Assembly: GCA_030146905.1 (NCBI GenBank) | Contig: JASLAV010000231.1 | Span: 1 to 9,895, forward strand | Reading direction: 5' to 3' | From: Lentzea sp. | GTDB taxonomy: Bacteria > Actinomycetota > Actinomycetes > Mycobacteriales > Pseudonocardiaceae | Length of the DNA stretch: 9,895 nt | In this document: positions 4,327 through 9,895 of the stretch, in pieces | Layout of the letters: each line of letters starts with the position of its first letter | Position numbering within the stretch: position 1 is the first letter of the stretch | Made by a program: the position numbers and the translations under genes | Notes under the pieces: model-generated | Told to the model about the DNA's origin: nothing | Databases searched by the model: none | What the model saw: the letters and a program-made list of their open reading frames with translations, nothing else

Positions 4327-6847
4327 CCGCGAAGCCGCTGTGCACCACGGCCTCCCGGTGGCCGAGGTCGTCCTGATCGAGGAGACGGACGAGGCCGCCG
4401 GGCTGTCGACCGCCCAGTGGCGCGAGCGTTTCGAGGCACACGGTCCGAACGAGCTGCCCGCGGCACGCGGGCCGAACTGGGTGGTGCGGCTGCTCGGCCA
4501 GCTGCACCACCCGCTGATCTACGTGTTGCTGGTCGCCGCGACGGTCACCGCGGCACTCGGTGAGGTGGTCGACGCCTCCGTGGTGTTCGGCGTCGTCGTG
4601 GTCAACGCCCTCATCGGGTTCATCCAGGAGGCGCGCGCCGAACGCGCCCTGGACGCCTTGACGGCGATGGTGCGCACCGAGGTCACCGTCGTGCGCGACG
4701 GTCTCACCGCACGGATCCCGTCCGCGGAGCTCGTGCCGGGTGATCTGGTCGCGCTGGAGGCGGGCGACCAGGTCGGCGCGGATCTGCGGCTGGTGTCGGC
4801 CGGGGAACTGCGCATCGACGAGTCCGCGCTGACCGGCGAGTCGTTGCCCAGCACGAAGAACCCACTGGCGTTGCCCACGGACACCGAGCTCGCCGACCGC
4901 GCCAACATGGCGTACTCCAGCACGCTGGTCACCGCGGGCGGCGGACGCGGCATCGTCGTCGCCACCGGCATGGACACCGAGATCGGCCGGGTGCACCACC
5001 TCGTGAGCACCACGACCACCGTGCAGACCCCGCTGACCCGCAAGCTCGCGCGGTTCAGCCAGGTGCTGACAGTCGTGATCCTCGCGCTGGCCGCGCTCAG
5101 CGTCATGGTCGGCCTGCTGCGCGGGGAGCCGTTCGCCGCGATGATGACCGCGGCCGTCGCGCTCGCCGTCGGCGCGATCCCGGAAGGCCTGCCCGCGGCG
5201 GTCACGGTGACGCTGGCGATCGGGGTGGCGCGGATGGCGCGCCGCAACGCGATCATCCGGCGGCTTCCGGCCGTGGAGACGCTCGGCAGCACCACGGTCA
5301 TCTGCACGGACAAGACCGGGACGCTGACCGCGAACGCGATGACAGTCGGCACCGTCGTCATCGGAGAAGCGCGGTACGAGGTGTCCGGCATCGGTTACGA
5401 GCCCGCCGGAACCTTCACGCCCGAGGTGACCCCGGCGCTGCGTGAGTGTCTGCTCGCGGGGCTGGCGTGCAACGACGCGCGGATCGTCGAGGAGGACGGA
5501 CGCTGGCTCCCGGTCGGCGATCCTACGGAGGCCGCGCTCGTCGTCGCAGCGCGGAAGGCCGGGATCGACGCCGGTGACGTGCCGGAACGGGTGGAAGTGC
5601 TGCCGTTCAGCTCCGAGCGGCTGTTCATGGCGACCCGGCACGCGAACGACGTGGTGTACGTGAAGGGCGCGGTCGAACGAATTCTGAACCTCGCAGCGCT
5701 CGACCACTGCGCCGAGGCCGACGAGCTGGCTCACGCCGGCCTGCGCGTACTGGCGATCGGCCGAGCGGCAGGCGCCGAGCTGACCGAGGAAGGCTTGCAG
5801 GGCAACGTGGTCCTGCTCGGCATCGTCGCCATGCACGACCCGGCCCGTCCCGAGGCGATCGAGGCCGTGCGCGCCTGCCAGGCCGCGGGCATCGAGGTCA
5901 AGATGATCACCGGGGACCACCCGGCCACCGCGCGGTCCATCGCGGCCGAGTTCGGCATCACCGACGTGCACGCCCGCGTCGTGCCGGAGGAGAAACTGCG
6001 GTTGGTCGAGGAGATCCAGGCAGGTGGCGACGTCGTCGCCATGACCGGCGACGGCGTGAACGACGCACCCGCGTTGCGGCGCGCGGACATCGGCGTGGCG
6101 ATGGGCAAGGGCGGCACCGAGGTCGCCAAGCAGGCGGCCGACATGGTGCTCGCCGACGACAACTTCTCCTCGATTCGCGCCGCGGTCGAGGAAGGTCGTG
6201 CGGTCTTCGACAACCTGCGCAAGTTCATCATCTGGACGCTACCCACCAACATGGCCGAGGGCCTGGTGATTCTCACTGCGATCCTGCTCGGCACGGCGTT
6301 GCCGATCCTGCCGGTGCAGATCCTGTGGATCAACATGACCACGGCCGTCGCACTCGGCTTGACCTTGGCGTTCGAACCGCGCGAGCCGGACGTGATGAGC
6401 AGACCACCGCTGCCCCCGTCGTTGCCGCTGTTGACGAAGAAGCTCGTCGGCAGAATCGTGTTCGTCTCGGCGATTCTGCTGGCGAGCTCGTTCGGCGCGT
6501 TCCGCTGGCAACTCTCGGCCGGCGCGTCGCTCGACGTCGCGCGCACGGTCGCGGTCAACGTGTTCGTCGGAGCGCAGATCGCCTATCTGCTCAACTGCCG
6601 CTCACTCGACCGGTTCTGGCCTCGGGTGGGTCTGGGCCGCAACCCGTGGCTGCTGGTGGGAGTGGCGCTGACGGTCGCGCTCCAGCTGCTGCTGACATAC
6701 GCGCCGTTCATGAACACGCTGTTCCACACCGCACCGCTCGGATGGGGCCCCTGGCTCGTCGTACTGGCGTTGAGTGCTGCGGCCTACGTACTGGTGGAGC
6801 TGGAGAAGTGGCGGCAACGCCACATGAGCTCGGTCAGCGGCCCATGA
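4307..6847 (+). CDS. ctpF: CtpF-like P2-type cation-transporting ATPase
   Basis: 846 aa, full length for a P2 (SERCA-like) ATPase of the plasma membrane. In order: cation-ATPase N-terminal domain (LSTAQWRERFEAHGPNELP), M1-M2 (from about residue 62), the actuator motif TGES at 176-179, M3-M4 with IPEGLP at Pro292, the phosphorylation motif DKTGTLT at Asp335, a nucleotide-binding domain with VYVKGAVE, then TGD (535-537) and GDGVNDAP (Asp582, Asp586), and M5-M10. The M4 motif fits Ca2+ or Na+/K+ type pumps rather than heavy-metal P1B pumps. M. tuberculosis CtpF (Rv1997, DosR regulon) is the closest remembered relative and is reported to export calcium. M6 reads WINMTTAVALG, so the Asp of the SERCA NxxTD motif is Ala here (residue 680), and ion choice is uncertain. 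It is coupled to the upstream CBS gene by a 20-bp overlap. Confidence 0.9.
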   Translation: MPLTTADREAAVHHGLPVAEVVLIEETDEAAGLSTAQWRERFEAHGPNELPAARGPNWVVRLLGQLHHPLIYVLLVAATVTAALGEVVDASVVFGVVVVNALIGFIQEARAERALDALTAMVRTEVTVVRDGLTARIPSAELVPGDLVALEAGDQVGADLRLVSAGELRIDESALTGESLPSTKNPLALPTDTELADRANMAYSSTLVTAGGGRGIVVATGMDTEIGRVHHLVSTTTTVQTPLTRKLARFSQVLTVVILALAALSVMVGLLRGEPFAAMMTAAVALAVGAIPEGLPAAVTVTLAIGVARMARRNAIIRRLPAVETLGSTTVICTDKTGTLTANAMTVGTVVIGEARYEVSGIGYEPAGTFTPEVTPALRECLLAGLACNDARIVEEDGRWLPVGDPTEAALVVAARKAGIDAGDVPERVEVLPFSSERLFMATRHANDVVYVKGAVERILNLAALDHCAEADELAHAGLRVLAIGRAAGAELTEEGLQGNVVLLGIVAMHDPARPEAIEAVRACQAAGIEVKMITGDHPATARSIAAEFGITDVHARVVPEEKLRLVEEIQAGGDVVAMTGDGVNDAPALRRADIGVAMGKGGTEVAKQAADMVLADDNFSSIRAAVEEGRAVFDNLRKFIIWTLPTNMAEGLVILTAILLGTALPILPVQILWINMTTAVALGLTLAFEPREPDVMSRPPLPPSLPLLTKKLVGRIVFVSAILLASSFGAFRWQLSAGASLDVARTVAVNVFVGAQIAYLLNCRSLDRFWPRVGLGRNPWLLVGVALTVALQLLLTYAPFMNTLFHTAPLGWGPWLVVLALSAAAYVLVELEKWRQRHMSSVSGP

Positions 6848-6853
6848 AGGCGA

Positions 6854-6866
6854 AGTCGACACGACT
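6854..6866. terminator. weak hairpin between convergent ATPase and flavodoxin genes
   Basis: AGTCG-ACA-CGACT is a 5-bp perfect stem 7 bp after the ATPase stop, in the 49-bp gap between convergent genes. There is no T-run and the stem is short, so it is only a candidate bidirectional terminator. Confidence 0.25.
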
Positions 6867-6896
6867 CAACTGCGGGCACCGCCGTGACCGCCGCCA

Positions 6897-7391
6897 TCAG
6901 CGCACCGCGACCAGTTTCTCCGCGATCACGTCCGTCCAGCGGCCGATCTGGTCCCAGTCGCGGAAGTCGCCTGCCATGTCGCCACGCGCCATCTTCTTGG
7001 CGATGAAGCCGACGGCGGTCTCGGGAGTGAGCCTGCCGCCGAACGTGACCGGCTCGTCGGCACCGATGCGAGCGGCGATCTTCCTCACCGAGCGCGGCGC
7101 CTGCCGGGGACCTGGCTCGGCGTCGAGCGGACCGCTCTGGAAGAGGAAGACCGGACAACGGGCAAGCACGTCCGCGTTGCGTTGCAACAGCTTCACCGCA
7201 TCTCGGCGCCACCGTCCAACGTAGAGGGGACTGCCCACCACGACTGCCTTGTAGGCAGCGATGGAGCGGACCTGCGCGGCGTCCTGCACGGTCACCTCGT
7301 GGGAGGCCGAGCGGATCCGCTCGGCGATCGCCTCGGCGATCTCCTTGGTGGAACCCGACTTGGTCGCGTACGCGACGAGAATCTCAGTCAT
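6897..7391 (-). CDS. flavodoxin-domain protein (HemG / protoporphyrinogen-oxidase-like)
   Basis: 164 aa with a flavodoxin fold. It begins MTEILVAYATKSGSTKEIAE, in which TKSGST is the FMN phosphate-binding loop between strand 1 and helix 1. KAVVVGSPLYVGRWRRDAVKLL matches the second FMN loop and following helix of the flavodoxin_5 / menaquinone-dependent protoporphyrinogen oxidase group. PVFLFQSGPLD is the next strand, and the chain ends DWDQIGRWTDVIAEKL, as is usual in actinobacterial members. A soluble redox protein is likely; true HemG activity is not shown. The Shine-Dalgarno site before the ATG is weak (CTGGAT, about 10 nt upstream). A DevR-box-like site lies 36 bp upstream (7428-7441), which would place the gene in the same stress regulon. 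It is convergent with the ATPase and divergent from the DUF4389 remnant. Confidence 0.85.
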   Translation of the reverse strand: MTEILVAYATKSGSTKEIAEAIAERIRSASHEVTVQDAAQVRSIAAYKAVVVGSPLYVGRWRRDAVKLLQRNADVLARCPVFLFQSGPLDAEPGPRQAPRSVRKIAARIGADEPVTFGGRLTPETAVGFIAKKMARGDMAGDFRDWDQIGRWTDVIAEKLVAVR

Positions 7392-7427
7392 GCCAACAAC
7401 GATCCAGCTGCCTGTTCGTCGTCGACA

Positions 7428-7441
7428 GGGACCTTGTGCCC
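7428..7441. promoter_or_regulatory. DevR/DosR-box-like site upstream of the flavodoxin gene
   Basis: GGGACCTTGTGCCC matches 9 of the 11 fixed positions of GGGACTTNNGNCCY and has the GGG...CCC symmetry. It lies 36 bp before the flavodoxin start (minus strand) and about 70 bp before the start of the DUF4389 remnant (plus strand), so it could have served both. Confidence 0.45.
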
Positions 7442-7509
7442 ACCGGTGCAGGGTCGCCGGGTACTGACGGCGCCCGACCGCGCGCGGGAGGGTTGATGTT
7501 CAGGAAGCA

Positions 7510-7679
7510 ATGATGAGTACCGCTACCAACGGATATCCAGTGCACGGTTCCTGTGGCTGGGACTCGCGTTGGTGAGCGTGGCGGCGTTCTTCGCCATCCT
7601 GTTCACCGGCCGCTATCCGAAGGGGCCCTTCGACTTCACGCTCGGCACGAACCGCTGGGCGCTGCGCGTGGCCGCCTAG
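7510..7679 (+). pseudogene. remnant of a DUF4389-type membrane protein
   Basis: AGGAAG (7502-7507) precedes ATG ATG (7510-7515), which reads MSTATNGYPVH, a start typical of DUF4389 proteins. From 7545, two bases out of frame, comes RFLWLGLALVSV followed by AFFAILFTGRYPKGPFDF and NRWALRVAA, stopping at TAG 7677-7679. The FFAILFTGRYP...FDF...RW..RVA signature belongs to the C-terminal half of DUF4389, a poorly known family of short membrane proteins. The first transmembrane segments and the usual tail after RVA are missing, and the downstream frame has no start. It appears to be an internally deleted, frameshifted relic. With the DevR-like site it accounts for the 330-bp stretch between the flavodoxin and CBS-BON genes. 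Confidence 0.65.
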
Positions 7680-7721
7680 CACACCCGCGAGACCGAGACC
7701 GTCGGCTGAAGGAGACACAGG

Positions 7722-8345
7722 ATGAGAACCAGAGATGTGATGACGACGAGCGTCGTCACGGTGAAGCCGGACATGCCGGCACGGGAAGCCGCCAGGCTGC
7801 TGGCCGAGCGTGGTTTCACCGCGCTGCCGGTGGTGGACGACTTGGGCGAGCTGGTCGGCGTCGTGGGCGAAGCCGAGTTGCTGCAGGGCCGGCTGCCACA
7901 GGACCCGAGGTCGCTCGTGCACGGTGAACCGGCCCAGGCCAGGCAGGCGGCTGCCGAGGTGGTGGCGCGGGTCATGCTGAAGCAGCCGGTGATCGTCACA
8001 CCGAACACGGACCTGGCCGAGGTCGCCGACCTGATGCTCGAGCGCGGTGTGCGCAGCGTGCTGGTGGTGCACGAGCGGCACCTCGCCGGCATCGTCACCC
8101 GCCGGGACATGCTCCGCTCGATCAGTCGCGCGGACTGGATCATCGAGGCGGAGATCCGCCATCGCCTCGACATGGTCGGCGGTGCCCGCCGCTGGGAGGT
8201 CGGCGTCAGCGGCGGCAAGGTGTCCATCGTGGACAAGATGGGCGACAAGTTCGAGCGGCACGTGGTGGAAGTGCTCGTTCGTGCCGTGGCAGGCGTGACC
8301 GGTGTCGAATTCGTCGGCGAGCGTGTCGTGCACGCAAGGGACTGA
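7722..8345 (+). CDS. CBS-pair protein with C-terminal BON domain
   Basis: 207 aa. CBS motif 1 covers about residues 1-57 (MRTRDVMTTSVVTVKPDMPA to LVGVVGEAELL), and a variable linker is followed by CBS motif 2 at about 84-138 (VARVMLKQPVIVTP to LAGIVTRRDMLRSI). A BON-like domain fills 140-205: the helix WIIEAEIRHRLDMVGG, strands WEVGVSGGKVSIVDKMGD and the helix VVEVLVRAVAGVTGVEFVGE. CBS pairs sense adenylates; BON domains are thought to bind lipid, polysaccharide or a partner. No signal peptide is seen, so it is cytosolic or membrane-peripheral. AAGGAG (7708-7713) supports the ATG. CBS-BON genes often stand near USP genes in actinobacteria. A truncated slipin gene begins 72 bp downstream, and slipins are membrane-raft proteins that could have been its partner (inference). 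Confidence 0.88.
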   Translation: MRTRDVMTTSVVTVKPDMPAREAARLLAERGFTALPVVDDLGELVGVVGEAELLQGRLPQDPRSLVHGEPAQARQAAAEVVARVMLKQPVIVTPNTDLAEVADLMLERGVRSVLVVHERHLAGIVTRRDMLRSISRADWIIEAEIRHRLDMVGGARRWEVGVSGGKVSIVDKMGDKFERHVVEVLVRAVAGVTGVEFVGERVVHARD

Positions 8346-8417
8346 CTTGACCATGGCGAGGCCACGGTGGTGCCGCGCCGGTAGCCGATCTCATCCGAAA
8401 TCGGGCGGAGCGTCATC

Positions 8418-8756
8418 ATGAGCGGGTTGGTCGTCGCAGTCGTCGCAGCAGTGGTCCTGCTGTTGCTGGGCATGTCGGTGAAGGTGGTCAAGCAGTACGA
8501 ACAGGGCGTGTTGTTCCGCCTCGGCAAGGTCCGCGACGTGCGGATGCCGGGTCTGCGGCTGATCATCCCGGTAGTGGACGTCATGCGCCGGGTGTCGGAT
8601 CCTCGGTGGGGTGATCAACGAGTACCGATATGCGGCTTGAGCTGCAGCGATGACTTTTCGAGCGGTACAAGATCGTCGACCAACAGCGCGCGTTCGAGCA
8701 CCAGATCGGCGATAAACGCAATGAGGACGTCCGCATACTCGGGCAACGGCTGGTGA
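8418..8756 (+). pseudogene. truncated slipin/stomatin (SPFH-domain) gene
   Basis: The first 60 codons are a clean slipin start: one transmembrane segment (VVAVVAAVVLLLLGM, residues 5-19), then VKQYEQGVLFRLGKVRD and GLRLIIPVVDVMRRVS, the opening of the SPFH/Band 7 domain. Slipins usually continue for about 190 more residues, starting LR.VTMPIQ..ITRDNV. Here homology ends at codon 60 (8597), at a GGATCC. The frame then runs into unrelated Ser/Arg/Thr-rich sequence (DPRWGDQRVPICGLSC on) and stops at 8756. GGAG at 8407-8410 supports the ATG. The gene is broken by deletion, insertion or a join. The short product would keep a membrane anchor but no complete SPFH domain. Confidence 0.75.
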
Positions 8757-8822
8757 CGGCGCGCGAACTTCGGTGACTTCGGCGATGTACTCACGGCGGA
8801 GCTGTCGCGCGTCGGGATCAGG
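8598..8822. other. mosaic stretch after the slipin break, no intact gene
   Basis: GC content falls to about 58% here (hand count of 8641-8700), against about 65-70% before and over 73% after. The plus strand reads RILGGVINEYRYAA and stop at 8596-8640; this resembles the C-terminal ends of some actinobacterial transposase/integrase proteins, from memory only. A 40-codon open stretch (8654-8773, containing RYKIVDQQRAFEHQ and KRNEDVRILGQRL) lies between two stops and has high GC at third positions, but no start. The minus strand over the same DNA is also open (LPEYADVLIAFIADLVLERA). I do not recognise either. It is probably debris from one or more rearrangements. Confidence 0.5.
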
Positions 8823-8838
8823 ATGTACATACGGCGCC

Positions 8839-8847
8839 TGGGATACT
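8839..8847 (+). promoter_or_regulatory. possible extended -10 element of the cold-shock gene
   Basis: TGGGATACT has the TGn extension and a GATACT hexamer 35 bp before the GTG start, leaving room for a short leader with AGGAG. No clear -35 is seen. Such matches arise easily by chance. Confidence 0.25.
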
Positions 8848-8882
8848 GGACCCTCGACCACCCGCGAGACCAGGAGTGCACC

Positions 8883-9820
8883 GTGCAGCAGGGAACCGTT
8901 CGTTGGTACGACCTCGAGCGCGGCTTCGGCTTCCTCGCCCCCGACGACGGCAGCGACGACATCTTCGTGCACGTCTCGCAGGTGCAGGGCGAGGGTGCGG
9001 CCCGGGCGCTGCGCGAGGGCCAGACGGTGGAGTTCGAGACCGGTGAGGGGCCCCGCGGTCCGCAGGCGCTGCACGTCGCCGTCACCGGGGACGTCGCACC
9101 CGACGCGACCCTGGGCGTGCTCGCCACCGTCTCCTGGTACGAGCCGGCCAAGGGCTACGGGTTCGCCGCGCCGGACGGCGGGGGTGCGGAGGTGTTCGTG
9201 CACTCCTCCGCCATCGTCACCGGGGGTGTCCTGGCGGCCGGGCAGCGGGTGGCCTTCGTCGTCATCGCCGGGGAGAAGGGGCCGCAGGCCCAGCACCTGG
9301 TGCCGCTGAGCTTCGACGCCGGGGTCCGCCGAGCCCCCTGGTCGCGCCCGGCGACGGTGCCGACGGCTCCGTCCTGTGGTTCGACGAGGAGAAGTCGTTC
9401 GGCTTCGTGGCCGCCGACGACGGGGCGGGTGACGTCTTCCTGCACGTGCGCGCCCTGGTCGACGAGCAGTACCTGCCGGCCGAGGGTGACCGGGTCTCGT
9501 TCACCACGGTCACCGCGGACCAGGGTCGTCAGGCGCGCGAGGTGCGGTTCGTGGCCACCGGCGAGCCGGTGGAGGCCGCCGCGGCCCCCAGCCAGGCCCG
9601 TCCGGCCACCCGGCCCGCAGCCCGCGCCGGCGACGGCTCGGTGGCCCGCTACGACGCCGACCGCGGCTTCGGCTTCATCACCCCCGATGCGGGCGGGCCC
9701 GACCTCTTCGTGCACGTCTCGGTGGTCTCCGGCGAGCCTCTGGTGGCGGGCGAGCGGGTGCGCTTCCGCATCCGGCAGAGCGACCGGGGCCCGCAGGCCG
9801 ATGCCGTCGAGCGCGCCTGA
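8883..9820 (+). CDS. protein with four tandem cold-shock domains, one apparent frameshift
   Basis: Nucleic-acid-binding protein of about 312 residues once the frame is repaired. Four OB-fold cold-shock domains can be read. Each has an RNP1-like and an RNP2-like motif: RGFGFLAP/DIFVHVS, KGYGFAAP/EVFVHSS, KSFGFVAA/DVFLHVR and RGFGFITP/DLFVHVS. CSD1 and CSD2 are in the frame starting at GTG 8883. CSD3 and CSD4 are in the -1 frame, open through the stop at 9818-9820. The switch falls between about 9320 and 9340, at GGGG (9321-9324) or CCCCC (9334-9338). One added G would give a smooth linker, DAGGPPSPLVAPGDGADGS. A sequencing deletion, a real mutation or programmed frameshifting would all fit. 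Unshifted translation runs to 9830 in Ser/Arg/Pro-rich noise. AGGAG (8872-8876) with 6-nt spacing supports the GTG. An Ala/Pro linker separates CSD3 and CSD4. Probably an RNA chaperone; the target is unknown. Confidence 0.8.
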
Positions 9821-9835
9821 CCGTCCGTGACGGTC
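9819..9835. terminator. hairpin at the end of the cold-shock gene
   Basis: GACCGTC-CGT-GACGGTC is a perfect 7-bp stem with a 3-nt loop; it begins inside the cold-shock stop codon and ends 1 bp before the stop of the opposing gene. There is no clear T-run. Its place between convergent genes suits a two-way terminator. Confidence 0.5.
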
Positions 9836-9895
9836 CTACGACGCCTCGAAGCGGGCGGCGTAGCGGCGCTGCCACGGCGTCTCGACCGCCCGGTG
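9836..9895 (-). CDS. C-terminal end of an unidentified protein, partial
   Basis: The minus strand is open from the window edge to TAG at 9838-9836 and encodes HRAVETPWQRRYAARFEAS. All of its codons end in G or C, as expected for a real gene in this DNA. It is convergent with the cold-shock gene, with a hairpin at the junction. Nineteen residues are too few to name a family. Confidence 0.4.
   Translation of the reverse strand, partial: HRAVETPWQRRYAARFEAS

Noticed and set aside
4519..5391. 290-codon Ser/Thr/Arg/Ala-rich open frame on the minus strand
   Set aside because: Another antisense shadow of the ATPase with low-complexity composition and no recognisable motif.
4253..5971. 572-codon open frame on the minus strand
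   Set aside because: It is antisense to the P-type ATPase, which has complete family motifs. The translation is rich in His, Arg, Gly and Asp without domains, as expected for a shadow in high-GC DNA.
6844..6852. ATGAAGGCG overlapping the ATPase stop, similar to the CBS gene start at 3904
   Set aside because: What follows has no CBS-like translation and runs into antisense flavodoxin sequence; the 9-base match is likely chance.
6325..7224. 299-codon plus-strand frame running out of the ATPase into the flavodoxin region
   Set aside because: Its first half is an off-frame reading of the ATPase and its second half is antisense to the flavodoxin-like gene.
7500..8354. 284-codon minus-strand frame opposite the CBS-BON gene
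   Set aside because: His/Asp-rich shadow; the plus-strand gene has a good ribosome site and clear CBS motifs.
8823..8882. ATG at 8823 as start of the cold-shock protein
   Set aside because: It would add 20 residues before the usual cold-shock start (QGTVRWY). AGGAG at 8872-8876 fits the GTG at 8883 better.
1..9895. tRNA, rRNA, CRISPR arrays, complete insertion sequences or phage genes
   Set aside because: I looked for clover-leaf ends, regular spacer-repeat spacing and transposase or integrase motifs and saw none beyond the doubtful peptide at 8596-8640.

Overview
The window is high-GC actinobacterial DNA (about 62-70% GC over most of its length, rising to 73-83% in the last 1 kb; hand counts on single lines). 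Codon use and gene content suggest a member of the Pseudonocardiales or a relative, but no gene here fixes the genus. The first 8.6 kb resemble the DosR/DevR dormancy (hypoxia/NO/redox) regulon known from Mycobacterium tuberculosis. No mobile element, RNA gene or CRISPR array is clearly visible.

Layout: (1) 1-678 (+) is the 3' part of a DevS/DosT-type histidine kinase. It meets tail to tail, with overlapping stop codons, a DevR/DosR-type response regulator (675-1334, -). (2) The 1335-1466 gap between divergent devR and a short Acg-type nitroreductase-like gene (1467-2174, +) holds a good DevR-box-like palindrome at 1390-1409. (3) A two-domain universal stress protein (2224-3102) is followed by a 349-bp gap with a second DevR-box-like site (3219-3238) and a broken USP fragment. 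(4) A tightly packed unit follows: single-domain USP (3452-3907), CBS-pair protein (3904-4326) and CtpF-like P-type ATPase (4307-6847), joined by ATGA and 20-bp overlaps. (5) A flavodoxin-like gene (6897-7391, -) is convergent to the ATPase, with a third box-like site just upstream. (6) A decayed DUF4389-type membrane protein remnant (7510-7679) precedes a CBS-BON protein (7722-8345) and the first 60 codons of a slipin/stomatin (SPFH) gene.

Slipin homology stops abruptly at about 8597. After a low-GC scrambled stretch (8598-8822), composition changes to very high GC. A protein with four tandem cold-shock domains (8883-9820) follows, with one apparent frameshift between domains 2 and 3. A hairpin and the last 19 codons of a minus-strand gene close the window.

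Working model (inference): DevR-like sites control the nitroreductase, USPs, CBS proteins, cation ATPase and flavodoxin as a stress/energy-limitation island. The recognition helix of this DevR is nearly the same as the M. tuberculosis one, which supports reading the palindromes as its operators. Three broken genes (USP, DUF4389, slipin) suggest that the island is eroding or recombining at its edges.
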